Assembly (NCBI GenBank): GCA_038148895.1
Contig: JBBVGQ010000004.1
Direction: 5' to 3' (one strand)
Length of the DNA stretch: 64,000 bases
DNA from: Tamlana sp038148895
GTDB taxonomy: Bacteria; Bacteroidota; Bacteroidia; Flavobacteriales; Flavobacteriaceae
Shown here: piece by piece, positions 55,544 through 64,000 of the stretch
Position numbering within the stretch: the first letter of the stretch is position 1
Layout: each line of letters starts with the position of its first letter
The notes under the pieces: generated by a model
What the model was told of the DNA's origin: nothing
Databases searched by the model: none
The model's input: the letters and a program-made list of their open reading frames with translations, nothing else
Made by a program: the position numbers and the translations under genes

Positions 55544-58324
55544 TTAAGCGTTGATTAATTGTTTTTGGGATGGCTTGAATTTTGTTAAAACGATACCATC
55601 AACAGCCGCTTCATACTCTTTCATGGTAGGAGTTCTTCCCAAAATTGTAGAAAGCACTACCACTGGCGTTGAAGACAATAATGATTCACCTTTCTTCTCT
55701 CCTGAATCTTTTACCACTCGACCTTGGAACAAACGCGTAGAAGTTGCCATTACCGTATCACCTGGCTCTGCTTTTTCCTGGTTACCCATACAAAGGTTAC
55801 AACCTGGGCGCTCTAAGTAAAGCATATTTTCATACTTGGTACGTGCTGCCGCTTTTGGTGCGTTATCATCAAACACAAAGCCTGAGTATTTTTCCAATAC
55901 TGCCCAATCGCCCTCAGCTTTTAATTCATCTACAATATTGTAAGTTGGCGGTGCAACAACTAAAGGCGCTTTAAATTCAACTTTTCCTTGTTGCGCTTCG
56001 ATGTTCTTTAACATTTGTGCTAAGATTTTCATATCTCCCTTATGCACCATACAAGAACCTACAAAACCTAGATCTACTTTTTTGGTTCCACCGTAATATG
56101 AAAGAGGACGAATAGTATCATGGGTATAACGTTTAGAAACATCTTCATTATTTACATCTGGATCGGCAATCATTGGCTCAGCAATCTGATCTAAATCAAC
56201 CACAACCTCTGCATAATATTTTGCATTGGCATCTGGTCTTAACGCTGGTTTGATACCTGTTTTAATTTCTTGGATTCTCTTGTTTGCTTTATCTACTAAA
56301 CCTTGAAGGACTTGCTTGTCGTTATCCATACCTTTTTCAATCATGATTTGGATACGATCTTTTGCAATCTCCAAAGATTCAATTAAGGTATCATCTTCTG
56401 AAATACAAATTGAAGCTTTCGCTTTCATTTCTGCAGTCCAATCTGTAAATGTAAAGGCTTGATCGGATGTTAACGTACCTATATGAACTTCAATAATTCT
56501 GCCTTGGAAAACATTCTCTCCACCAAACTGCTTCAACATTTGTTGTTGCGTAGCGTGAACCACATCTCGGAAGTCCATGTAACTTCTCATGTCACCCTTA
56601 AACGTAACTTTCACAGACTCTGGAATTGGCATAGTTGCCTCCCCAGTTGCTAAAGCTAGAGCAACGGTACCTGAATCTGCGCCAAACGCAACACCTTTAG
56701 ACATACGCGTATGTGAGTCGCCTCCAATTATGATGGCCCAATCGTCAATCGTAATATCATTAAGCACCTTGTGAATTACATCGGTCATGGCGTGGTAAAC
56801 TCCTTTTGGATCGCGACCAGTAATTAAACCGAAGTCGTTCATAAACTTCATTAACTTAGGAATGTTCGCTTTGGATTTATCATCCCAAACAGAAGCTGTG
56901 TGACATCCAGATTGGTAAGCTCCATCAACAATTGGAGATATAGTTGTAGCAGCCATGGCTTCAAGTTCTTGGGAAGTCATCAACCCTGTGGTATCTTGTG
57001 AACCAACAATATTTACCTCTACACGAACATCAGAACCCGCATGCAATGTTTTACCTGGGGTAGTTCCAACTGCATTTTTGTTGAAGATTTTCTCAACCGC
57101 TGTAAGGCCTTGACCATCGATAGAAATTTCTTTTGACGGCGCATAAACAACCGGTGCTTCAACACCTAAAACTTTAGCAGCAAACGTTTGTAATTTTTTT
57201 CCAAATACCACAGCGTAAGAACCACCTGCTTTGATGAATTCCATTTTTTGTGGCGTTAGTGCTGCTGAAATATCTTTCAGTTCTTTATCACCGTGGTATA
57301 GTTTTTTTGTTTTTGTGTTGATGGTTAAAACTGTTCCTGTTTCTACGGAATATACTTGCTCTAAAACAGGATCACCATTTGCATCAACAACAGTTTTACC
57401 ATTAGCATCTGTTTTCTTAACCCAGTTTTTTAGGTCAATACCAATACCTCCCGTAACACCAACTGTTGTAAGGAAAATTGGTGAAATACCGTTTGTACCA
57501 GCAATGATTGGCGCAATGTTAATGAACGGCACATAAGGGCTAGCCTGAATACCTGTCCAAAGTGCCACGTTATTTACACCAGACATTCTTGAAGAACCTA
57601 CACCCATTGTTCCTTTTTCGGCGATTAACATCACACGCTTATCAGGGTGTTTTGCTTTCAACTCAGAAAGAGCTTTCTGCATGTCTTTGTTGTGCTCAAA
57701 AATACATTGGCCATGTAATTCTCTGTCTGAACGAGAGTGTGCATCAGCACCAGGTGAAAGTAAATCGGTAGAAATATCACCTGTACCTGCTATGAAAGTA
57801 ACAATGTCTATCTTCTCTTCTACTTCAGGAAGTTTTGTAAAGAACTCTGCATTGGCGTAACTCTCAATTATATCTTTCGCGATAGGATTTCCTGCTTCAA
57901 AGGCTTCTTTTAAACGAGCTGTATCTGCCTCGTATAAGAACACCTGTGTTTTTAAAACTTCAGCAGCTTGTTTGGCAAGTTCAGAATCGGAACCTAAAGC
58001 AATATCTAGTAGAACCTTAATTGAAGGCCCACCTTTCATGTGCGACAACAGTTCAAACGCAAATGTTGGCGTTATTTCTGCAACAACGGCATCACCAAGA
58101 ATAATCTCTTTTAAAAACTTAGCCTTAACCCCTGCTGCCCCGGTAGTTCCGGGCACAACATTGTAAATGAAAAATTTAAGCGAATCTTCTCTGTATGGAT
58201 TGCTTAAATCTTTAATTTGCGTTATTATTTCAGCAAGTAGTTCAGCACTTTCAATTGGCTTAGGATGCAAGCCTTTGGCTTTCCTTTCTTCGATTTCCTT
58301 GATGTAATCGTTGTAATTATTCAT
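55544..58324 (-). CDS. acnB: Aconitate hydratase B / 2-methylisocitrate dehydratase
   Basis: The 926-residue protein (from ATG at 58324; a TTG at 58342 is possible) has the AcnB order: N-terminal HEAT-like helices, swivel domain, and the aconitase core with AERPGCNLCMGNQE cluster motif and GSCMVHKGDMKILA. AcnB is the main bacterial TCA-cycle aconitase, which loses activity on iron loss and can bind mRNA. It has its own terminator and a distinct upstream region. Having AcnB next to a mitochondrial-type aconitase is apparently common in Flavobacteriaceae. Confidence 0.95.
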   Translation of the reverse strand: MNNYNDYIKEIEERKAKGLHPKPIESAELLAEIITQIKDLSNPYREDSLKFFIYNVVPGTTGAAGVKAKFLKEIILGDAVVAEITPTFAFELLSHMKGGPSIKVLLDIALGSDSELAKQAAEVLKTQVFLYEADTARLKEAFEAGNPIAKDIIESYANAEFFTKLPEVEEKIDIVTFIAGTGDISTDLLSPGADAHSRSDRELHGQCIFEHNKDMQKALSELKAKHPDKRVMLIAEKGTMGVGSSRMSGVNNVALWTGIQASPYVPFINIAPIIAGTNGISPIFLTTVGVTGGIGIDLKNWVKKTDANGKTVVDANGDPVLEQVYSVETGTVLTINTKTKKLYHGDKELKDISAALTPQKMEFIKAGGSYAVVFGKKLQTFAAKVLGVEAPVVYAPSKEISIDGQGLTAVEKIFNKNAVGTTPGKTLHAGSDVRVEVNIVGSQDTTGLMTSQELEAMAATTISPIVDGAYQSGCHTASVWDDKSKANIPKLMKFMNDFGLITGRDPKGVYHAMTDVIHKVLNDITIDDWAIIIGGDSHTRMSKGVAFGADSGTVALALATGEATMPIPESVKVTFKGDMRSYMDFRDVVHATQQQMLKQFGGENVFQGRIIEVHIGTLTSDQAFTFTDWTAEMKAKASICISEDDTLIESLEIAKDRIQIMIEKGMDNDKQVLQGLVDKANKRIQEIKTGIKPALRPDANAKYYAEVVVDLDQIAEPMIADPDVNNEDVSKRYTHDTIRPLSYYGGTKKVDLGFVGSCMVHKGDMKILAQMLKNIEAQQGKVEFKAPLVVAPPTYNIVDELKAEGDWAVLEKYSGFVFDDNAPKAAARTKYENMLYLERPGCNLCMGNQEKAEPGDTVMATSTRLFQGRVVKDSGEKKGESLLSSTPVVVLSTILGRTPTMKEYEAAVDGIVLTKFKPSQKQLINA

Positions 58325-58437
58325 AGTTAGGTTTCTTTTCAATTTTAAAGACTTTTCTTTAAGACTCTACTGTTTAGAAAAAAACAATGTCCTCTTAATC
58401 GTAAAAAGCCATCGATATCGTTTTCGTGTTTTTTTAG

Positions 58438-58458
58438 TTTTGCAAAAGTGTTGCAAAA
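58438..58458. repeat. Direct repeat of palindromic TTTTGCAAAA / TTGCAAAA
   Basis: Two copies of a TTGCAAAA word, the first a perfect 10-base palindrome, lie 114 bases before acnB. They could bind a regulator. A TATTTTG -7-like element on the minus strand overlaps the second copy. Confidence 0.35.
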
Positions 58459-58511
58459 TACCAAAATTAAAGCATTTTTTTTAAATAAAACTTCGATTAA
58501 CTCGTGCAATA

Positions 58512-58547
58512 ATATCAAATTATGATAGTGTCATTACTATTTGATAT
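58512..58547. repeat. Inverted repeat in acnB-moxR gap
   Basis: The arms ATATCAAAT (58512-58520) and ATTTGATAT (58539-58547) with an inner ATGA/TCAT pairing form an imperfect long hairpin. The role is unknown. Confidence 0.4.
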
Positions 58548-58584
58548 GGTTAAAGGTTTTTTTAAAAAAGAGGTAGAAAAATGA

Positions 58585-58617
58585 TGATTTATCAAGCTCA
58601 ATTTATGTGATAAATCA
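58585..58617 (-). terminator. Hairpin, possible terminator of the moxR/PPIase operon
   Basis: The perfect arms TGATTTATCA (58585-58594) and TGATAAATCA (58608-58617) flank 13 bases. On the minus strand CATTTTTC follows. The stem is AT-rich, so this is weak, but no better terminator is seen after the moxR stop codon. Confidence 0.4.
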
Positions 58618-58787
58618 AAATCAATTTTATAGTAGCCAATAAAATAGCCGGAATCCTAAAAAACGTTACTGGTTATTGTTAAATTTCTGGTGAAAAAACC
58701 AATTTTTTAACCTATACATGAGTAGAAGCAACAGCACCAAAACAACAATAAAAATGATGGTTGTTGTGATAAACTATTTGAATTTGC

Positions 58788-59741
58788 CTAAAACAAACTC
58801 TTAATGATTTGTTCTTCTGAAATGCCCTCGGCCTCAGCTTTGTAATTTTTTATGATTCTATGCCTTAAAATACTGTGCGCCACAGCTTGAACGTTTTCAA
58901 TATCTGGCGAAAACTTACCATGGATTGCAGCATGCGTCTTGGCCGCCAAAATCAAGTTCTGCGAAGCTCTTGGCCCCGCACCCCAATCAATATAGGTTTT
59001 AACCAATTCCGGAGCTGCATCAGAATTTGGTCTGGTTTTGCCAACCATACTAACGGCATACTCAATAACATTATCGGCCACCGGAATACGACGAATTAAA
59101 TGCTGAAAATCTATAATTTGTTGTGCCGAAAAAAGCGCATTTACCTTTAGCTGTGTATCGGCCGTAGTAGCTTTAACCACTTCAACCTCCTCGTCAAAGG
59201 ATGGATAATCCAAATAAATGGCAAACATAAAACGATCTAATTGTGCCTCAGGAAGCGGATAAGTTCCTTCCTGCTCAATAGGGTTTTGGGTTGCCAAAAC
59301 AAAATATGGCAAATCCAGTTTATAATGATGACCAGCCACGGTAACAGCACGCTCTTGCATAGCTTCCAACAAAGCAGCTTGAGTTTTTGGAGGTGTTCTG
59401 TTAATCTCATCAGCCAAAATGATATTGGAAAAAATTGGTCCCTTGATGAATTTAAAATGACGGTCTTCATCCAGTATTTCGCTACCCAAAATATCACTGG
59501 GCATTAAATCTGGTGTAAACTGAATCCGTTTAAAATCTAACCCCAAAGCCTGTGCAATAGTATTTACCATTAAGGTTTTTGCCAAACCAGGCACACCAAT
59601 AAGCAATGAATGCCCTCCTGAAAAAATAGAGATTAAAATTTGATTGACCACATCATCTTGGCCAACAATTACTTTGGCTATTTCACTTTTTAAGCTTTTA
59701 TATTGCTTTACAAATTGTTCAATGGCAGTTACATCAGACAT
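58788..59741 (-). CDS. MoxR-family AAA+ ATPase
   Basis: The 317-residue ATPase has Walker A GVPGLAKT (49-56), Walker B IILADEINR (107-115), a sensor region ATQNPIEQEGTYPLPEAQLDR and the C-terminal AAA lid. MoxR proteins act as chaperones that help fold or insert metal centres in partners with VWA or DUF58 domains. No such partner is adjacent here; the upstream genes are peptidyl-prolyl isomerases instead, with a 4-base gap. A protein-maturation role in the envelope is inferred. Confidence 0.92.
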   Translation of the reverse strand: MSDVTAIEQFVKQYKSLKSEIAKVIVGQDDVVNQILISIFSGGHSLLIGVPGLAKTLMVNTIAQALGLDFKRIQFTPDLMPSDILGSEILDEDRHFKFIKGPIFSNIILADEINRTPPKTQAALLEAMQERAVTVAGHHYKLDLPYFVLATQNPIEQEGTYPLPEAQLDRFMFAIYLDYPSFDEEVEVVKATTADTQLKVNALFSAQQIIDFQHLIRRIPVADNVIEYAVSMVGKTRPNSDAAPELVKTYIDWGAGPRASQNLILAAKTHAAIHGKFSPDIENVQAVAHSILRHRIIKNYKAEAEGISEEQIIKSLF

Positions 59742-59745
59742 GGAC

Positions 59746-61203
59746 TTATTTTTTTAACCAATTACTAGAAAATTGACAATCTCTATAATTGCCACTAATT
59801 TTTATGTAGGTATCCATTATTTTTTCTTCTTGCCATTTTTCAATTTCCCTAATTTTCTTTTCTTCTAGAGCCAGTTCCTTAATCTTTAAAAAATCTCGGG
59901 CATAATCAGCTTCATGCTCATTGATTCTATCTGTAACCATTAAGATTTTGAACTTTATTTTTCCCGTACGGTCTTCTTCTTTCAATACCAAACTTACCTC
60001 ACCATCTTTTAGGTTTTGAATTTGTGAGTAAAGTTCTGGATCCATTCTGGTCAATTCAAAATTGTAGTCCTGTGTAGTTGGGTTAATTAATTGACCACCA
60101 TCTGCCCTAGTCTCCTTTTCATCACTGGCTTCCCTTGCGGCATCTGCAAATGAAATATCACCATCAACAATACGTTTCCTTACTTTTTCCAAACGCTCTT
60201 TGGCTTCCTCAACAGCTTGATTGGACACTTTGGGCGTTAACAGAATATGTGCGACATCGTACTCTTGTCCCCTGATTTTTTCCAAAGTAATGATGTGGTA
60301 ACCGAAATCGGTTTCAAAGGGTTCGGACACTTCACCTTCTTGCAATGAAAATGCCACCTGTCTAAACTCTTTAACCATTCTTGGTTGCTTTCGGTTCAAG
60401 GTATATTTTCCTCCCCGACTTGCAGAGCCTGGATCATCAGAATACAATACCGCCTTAGAACGGAAACTGGCTCCATTTTCAACAATATCGGCCTTAAACT
60501 GTTTTAACCGGTCAATAATTCTCTGCTTTTCTTCTTCTGATACTTTTGGTTCGGCAACAATTTGCGCCACCTTAAGTTCTGTACCAAAAGTTGGCCTTTC
60601 ATCTTTGGGTATTTTATTGAAAAACGTACGAACCTCCTCTGGAGTAATTTCAATTTCTGAAACAATTTTCGCCTGCATTTTAGACGCTAATTGATTGGAT
60701 TTATTGATTTCGAACATTTCATCCCTAAAGGTTTTTTCGTCATCCATATTATAGAACTCCAAAAGCCGCTCCATAGAACCATTGGTTTGTTGTAAAAACT
60801 GTTCTATTTGGTAATCAACGCTTTTTCGGATTTCAGCATCAGATATTGGGAGACTATCTTGAATGGCATGGTGCGCATACAACTTCTTCTCTAACATTAA
60901 ACCAAACAATTGACAATTATCAACACCTTCCAACGAACCACCAGCAGCAATTATCTGGTCTCTTTCCTTTTGCACGTCGGAATCCAAAACAATAAAATCG
61001 CCCACCACAGCAGCAACGCCATCTACCTTTCTACCATTTTGAATATCGATTGGCTGAGTTTCAACAACAGCAACTTCATCTTCTGCTTCATCTTCAATAA
61101 TTTCCTGTGAAGTTGAAATATTAAAGGCGAACATCAATACACCAAGTAGTGTAATGCGTTTCAAATTAATTGTATATTTCAAATTGTTTGTTTTTAATAG
61201 CAT
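59746..61203 (-). CDS. SurA-like periplasmic peptidyl-prolyl isomerase
   Basis: The 485-residue protein has a signal peptide (around KRITLLGVLMFAFNISTSQ), a SurA N-terminal domain, and two parvulin domains (GTELKVAQIVAEPKVS and YDVAHILLTPKVSNQ). It chaperones outer-membrane proteins through the periplasm. The ATG at 61203 lies inside the previous gene by 38 bases; a TTG at 61182 is an alternative start. It ends 4 bases before moxR. Confidence 0.88.
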   Translation of the reverse strand: MLLKTNNLKYTINLKRITLLGVLMFAFNISTSQEIIEDEAEDEVAVVETQPIDIQNGRKVDGVAAVVGDFIVLDSDVQKERDQIIAAGGSLEGVDNCQLFGLMLEKKLYAHHAIQDSLPISDAEIRKSVDYQIEQFLQQTNGSMERLLEFYNMDDEKTFRDEMFEINKSNQLASKMQAKIVSEIEITPEEVRTFFNKIPKDERPTFGTELKVAQIVAEPKVSEEEKQRIIDRLKQFKADIVENGASFRSKAVLYSDDPGSASRGGKYTLNRKQPRMVKEFRQVAFSLQEGEVSEPFETDFGYHIITLEKIRGQEYDVAHILLTPKVSNQAVEEAKERLEKVRKRIVDGDISFADAAREASDEKETRADGGQLINPTTQDYNFELTRMDPELYSQIQNLKDGEVSLVLKEEDRTGKIKFKILMVTDRINEHEADYARDFLKIKELALEEKKIREIEKWQEEKIMDTYIKISGNYRDCQFSSNWLKK

Positions 61204-62020
61204 CTTTAGTAATATCTTTTTCTAATTCTCTAATGAGGTCCAACTTCCTTTTATTGATTACTATTTGGTTTATTGTTGGCTTTACATACTCTAGAGGAGC
61301 CGTTTCGTTGCGCAACAAAACATCATTAATCTGCATCAAATATACTCCTAATGAATCTTTGAGCTGTACAAAATTAGATTTTTTTAACAGTTCATTTTTA
61401 TTTTCAGAATTCACCGTTGGAATTTTGCTTACGGCCTGACTTAACTTTATCCAAATAGAGTCATTTAGCGAGTAAGATTTGAATTGAATTGAAATGGAAT
61501 CCAAAACGCGTTTATCCTTGGCGTTATAACGGCGAAAGCGATCCTTTATGTTATTAAAATTATTCATGTTCTCATCAACGTGAATGTACCTGAACTTTAT
61601 CAATTCTTCGTTGAGCTTGAAGACCTCTTTGTTGTCTTCATAATACTTTTTTGCTTCCTCAATGGGTATAGTGGTGTCAAGGTTTCGGGTTACCAAAGCC
61701 TCTATGTAAGCTTTGGTATATAAATCGTTTTTGTATTGCTCTACCAATTTATTGAACGATTCTTGCTGATCTACACTTAGGTTCAATAAGGCGCCATCAA
61801 CAAAAAGTTGTTGTGTTGCCCAGCGATTGATAAAGTTTTGCACCAAAAGTGTGCTATCCTCTTTAGAAGCTTCCTCGGGCACCAAATTTTTAATATCATC
61901 CTCATACAAATAACTTTCGTTCACCCGAGCAATGGGTTTGCGTTCGTCTGTTTTCTTGAAAAAATCACAGGAAAACATTAAAGCCAATAAGGCTATTAAT
62001 ATGAGGGATTTAATGCGCAC
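61166..62020 (-). CDS. Lipoprotein, SurA N-terminal-like PPIase family
   Basis: The 284-residue protein has a lipoprotein signal (LMFSC, Cys18) and the SurA-like N-terminal chaperone segment (IARVNESYLYEDDIKNLVPEE, FINRWATQQLFVDGALLNL). No clear parvulin active site is seen, so it likely acts as a chaperone, not an isomerase. It is placed between two parvulin-bearing genes and starts directly after the previous stop codon; overlaps the next by 38 bases. It is probably anchored in the outer or inner membrane. Confidence 0.8.
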   Translation of the reverse strand: MRIKSLILIALLALMFSCDFFKKTDERKPIARVNESYLYEDDIKNLVPEEASKEDSTLLVQNFINRWATQQLFVDGALLNLSVDQQESFNKLVEQYKNDLYTKAYIEALVTRNLDTTIPIEEAKKYYEDNKEVFKLNEELIKFRYIHVDENMNNFNNIKDRFRRYNAKDKRVLDSISIQFKSYSLNDSIWIKLSQAVSKIPTVNSENKNELLKKSNFVQLKDSLGVYLMQINDVLLRNETAPLEYVKPTINQIVINKRKLDLIRELEKDITKDAIKNKQFEIYN

Positions 62021-63976
62021 CTATTTATTTTTGAGTTGAGCCTTTACACGCTCCAGAGCCTCTTGGTTTACTTCAATTTTATATTTTTCAGCCAATTCTT
62101 TTAACCAATTTTCTTCCTTGTGGTTTTGGTAATCACCAATAACAGCACCTTTTGCATCGTCAAATGATTTTTGACCTGCAGGAAGCACTTCCTTTATTTG
62201 AACCACCACAAAGCCATCATTATGTTTCAGGATTTTAGAAATGCCTTTTTTAAATTCCAAATCCTTTGGCAAAGCTTGGTCATCTGCTTCCATAATACCT
62301 GATGTAAAAATCACTTCAATCGCATCGTTGCTATTAACCAAAGACTTTATACGATCTATTGCCATACCTTCTTCTAACAACTTTGCTACTTTCTTTAAAG
62401 TTTTTTGTTTCGTAGAAGACGCTACAACGGCATTAATTTGCTTTTCTGAAATATACTTACTTTTATTCGTTTCGTAATAGTTTTCTATTTCCGTAGTATC
62501 GGTTTTTGCTGAATTCCAAATTGTGGTTTCCATAAGGTCAAATAACAACAAACCATCTCTATATTCTGCAACTATTTCGGCATAATCTGGATTTTCACTT
62601 TCCAAATGGTCTTCTTGATATTGAATTAACTCTTCCTTTAAAAAGTTTTGATATTTATCAGAAACAATAGTTTTAAAAGGTGCCCTTGGCGTGGTATTAC
62701 GTTGCTGGTTTTCTAGATAATAACCAAAATCTTTGAATAACAATTGTTCATCGCCTATTTTTAAAAATGGCTTATCGCCTTCAAAATCTTCTTGAAGTCG
62801 CCATGTTCTGGCAAAATAATCATCATTTAAAATAGAAACAAAATAATCCAAATTTGGTTGGTCACTACTCACATTGTATTTGGATTTGAGTTTATTCACC
62901 AAAGCTTCATCAATTAATTTAGATCGGCTGTCGCGTTTAACTTTGTTAATCAATTCAAGCTTTATGGTTTCAAATTCTGGAATCGGTTTTTTGTTGATTA
63001 GCTTAACAATGTGCCAGCCAAAATCTGTTTTGAACGGTTTTGAAATATCACCCTCGTTTTCCAATTGAAAAGCAACATCCTCAAACTCCTTGGCCCTTAA
63101 CTGTCCACTTGAAAACGGCGCCAATTCTCCACCTTTTATGGCCGAATTTTTATCATCTGAGAATTGCTTAGCCAAAGATGCAAAATCTTCGCCCTGTTCT
63201 ATTTTTTTGTATATATCCTGAATCCTGTTTTCTGGTTTTTCAGCCAAAGAATCATTTGGCTTTTCAATCACCATAATGTGGGCTACCGTAACCTCACCTT
63301 TTGATTTACGCTTGTCCAAAACATGTACAATATGGTAGCCAAATCGGGTACGGAAAGGCTGTGAAATTTCACCAACTCCTGTATTAAATGCAGCGTTTTC
63401 AAACTTATAAACCATTCTAAACCCAGAAAAATAACCCAATTTTTCACCAAAAATAGTTTGCCCATTGTGCACTTCTGCTCGCACTTTTTCAAAACCTTCT
63501 TTAAGTGCTCTTTCACGAAGTTTCACTATTTGGCTGTAAGCCACCAGAGTATCTTGCGGACTTGCATTTTCATCAACCTTGACCAAAATATGGTCGGCAT
63601 TTACATCATATGACATACGCTCGTAGGCTTCCTCAACCAAGTCATCGGTTACCTTGCTATCAGACATGTAATTTTTGGCCAACTGCTGTTTGTAATTGGA
63701 AAGCTCCCTTATATAGGCAAGCTTTTCGTCCAACCCCAACGCTTTTGCTTCCTTTAGTTTCAGTTTATAATTGGTGAAGAGCTTTAAATACTCATCTACA
63801 TCTTTTTGAGATTCATCTTGAACCAAATCGAGGTTTTTCTTGTAAACCCTGATAAATTCTGAAGTATAAACAGGGTCGCCATCAACGGTAAACAATACGG
63901 TTTCGTTATTAGATTGCCCTTTAGCAGTTAAAACAAAAAACATTAAAAATAAGGCAATAAAATAGTTTGATTTCAT
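62021..63976 (-). CDS. Periplasmic peptidyl-prolyl isomerase with two parvulin domains
   Basis: The 651-residue protein has a signal peptide (1-20, ending LTAKG) and two parvulin domains, NADHILVKVDENAS and TVAHIMVIEKPNDS, each followed by the FGYHIVHVLD or FGWHIVKLI signature, then a third degenerate C-terminal segment. It is the first gene of the PPIase - lipoprotein - SurA-like - moxR cluster. The cluster probably assists outer-membrane protein maturation. The upstream region lies at the window edge. Confidence 0.9.
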   Translation of the reverse strand: MKSNYFIALFLMFFVLTAKGQSNNETVLFTVDGDPVYTSEFIRVYKKNLDLVQDESQKDVDEYLKLFTNYKLKLKEAKALGLDEKLAYIRELSNYKQQLAKNYMSDSKVTDDLVEEAYERMSYDVNADHILVKVDENASPQDTLVAYSQIVKLRERALKEGFEKVRAEVHNGQTIFGEKLGYFSGFRMVYKFENAAFNTGVGEISQPFRTRFGYHIVHVLDKRKSKGEVTVAHIMVIEKPNDSLAEKPENRIQDIYKKIEQGEDFASLAKQFSDDKNSAIKGGELAPFSSGQLRAKEFEDVAFQLENEGDISKPFKTDFGWHIVKLINKKPIPEFETIKLELINKVKRDSRSKLIDEALVNKLKSKYNVSSDQPNLDYFVSILNDDYFARTWRLQEDFEGDKPFLKIGDEQLLFKDFGYYLENQQRNTTPRAPFKTIVSDKYQNFLKEELIQYQEDHLESENPDYAEIVAEYRDGLLLFDLMETTIWNSAKTDTTEIENYYETNKSKYISEKQINAVVASSTKQKTLKKVAKLLEEGMAIDRIKSLVNSNDAIEVIFTSGIMEADDQALPKDLEFKKGISKILKHNDGFVVVQIKEVLPAGQKSFDDAKGAVIGDYQNHKEENWLKELAEKYKIEVNQEALERVKAQLKNK

Positions 63977-64000
63977 GAGTGTAATTTTTTTTCAGCGGTT

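Larger units (their letters stand above)
58325..58787. other. 463-base non-coding gap with palindromes
   Basis: The gap between the acnB start and the moxR stop codon has no convincing gene. It holds, in order, TTTTGCAAAA (58438-58447) with a second partial copy at 58451-58458, a hairpin with arms ATATCAAAT and ATTTGATAT, and a hairpin with arms TGATTTATCA and TGATAAATCA. These may be acnB operators and a moxR terminator. Otherwise it is AT-rich. Confidence 0.6.

Noticed and set aside
58666..58770. Short hydrophobic minus-strand frame in the acnB-moxR gap
   Set aside because: It has no ATG, GTG or TTG start at a sensible place and is only about 34 codons, so it is not supported as a gene.
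1..64000. CRISPR arrays, prophage, insertion sequences or rRNA operons
   Set aside because: No evenly spaced direct repeats, transposase or integrase genes (other than the XerC fragment) or rRNA sequence were seen.

Overview
The window is chromosomal DNA from a member of the Flavobacteriaceae (phylum Bacteroidota), probably a marine or environmental strain. The evidence: AT-rich DNA; -7 boxes of the form TAnnTTTG; almost no Shine-Dalgarno sites except a strong one before rpsU; a T9SS type B sorting domain; flavobacterial families such as DUF2851, DUF4173, DUF368 pairs, OstA-like and plugless barrel proteins; and a tmRNA encoding the tag GENNYALAA. No species can be named. No transposase, prophage, CRISPR array, rRNA or tRNA gene was seen.

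Layout. 0-5.8 kb (mostly minus): start of a XerC-type recombinase, rpsU, an acyl-CoA dehydrogenase, a ComEA-like DNA-binding membrane protein, an alanine/sodium symporter, a K+ channel and a PspC-like protein. 5.9-14.7 kb: DUF2851, DUF2721, a fatty acid hydroxylase, a YkgJ-type Cys-cluster protein, a methyltransferase, and a plugless outer-membrane barrel next to a 1012-residue periplasmic TPR protein. 14.9-23.6 kb: a methyltransferase, ftsE, and a surface-glycan island (two GT2, one GT4, a phosphoethanolamine-transferase-like enzyme, two tandem Wzx-type flippases). 23.8-27.2 kb: a PQ-loop-like protein, typA, a membrane protein and kdsA (Kdo synthesis). 27.3-32.7 kb: two adjacent plus-strand operons, mostly membrane proteins, with a small winged-helix regulator; the same inverted repeat TACTTTG-N5-CAAAGTA lies upstream of both.

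32.7-37.6 kb: slipin, an SDR, an NAD(P)-dependent oxidoreductase, the tmRNA gene preceded by a structured leader, a small coiled-coil membrane protein and two rhodaneses. 37.8-47.5 kb (plus): an OstA-like LPS-transport protein with an unusual C-terminal domain, a class III aminotransferase, a TPR protein, two DUF368 (undecaprenyl-phosphate translocase family) genes, aroE and a DUF349 protein. 47.5-64 kb (minus): a T9SS-secreted C-type-lectin-like protein, a GH42 beta-galactosidase, mazG, two aconitases in separate transcription units, a MoxR ATPase and three peptidyl-prolyl isomerase-type envelope chaperones.

Envelope biogenesis is the main common theme: Kdo synthesis (kdsA), LPS transport (OstA-like), lipid-carrier recycling (DUF368 pair), glycan assembly and export, outer-membrane protein folding (PPIase set) and T9SS export. 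The observations most worth following are the two-operon regulon with a shared operator, the OstA-like fusion, the structured leader of tmRNA and the Shine-Dalgarno exception at rpsU.
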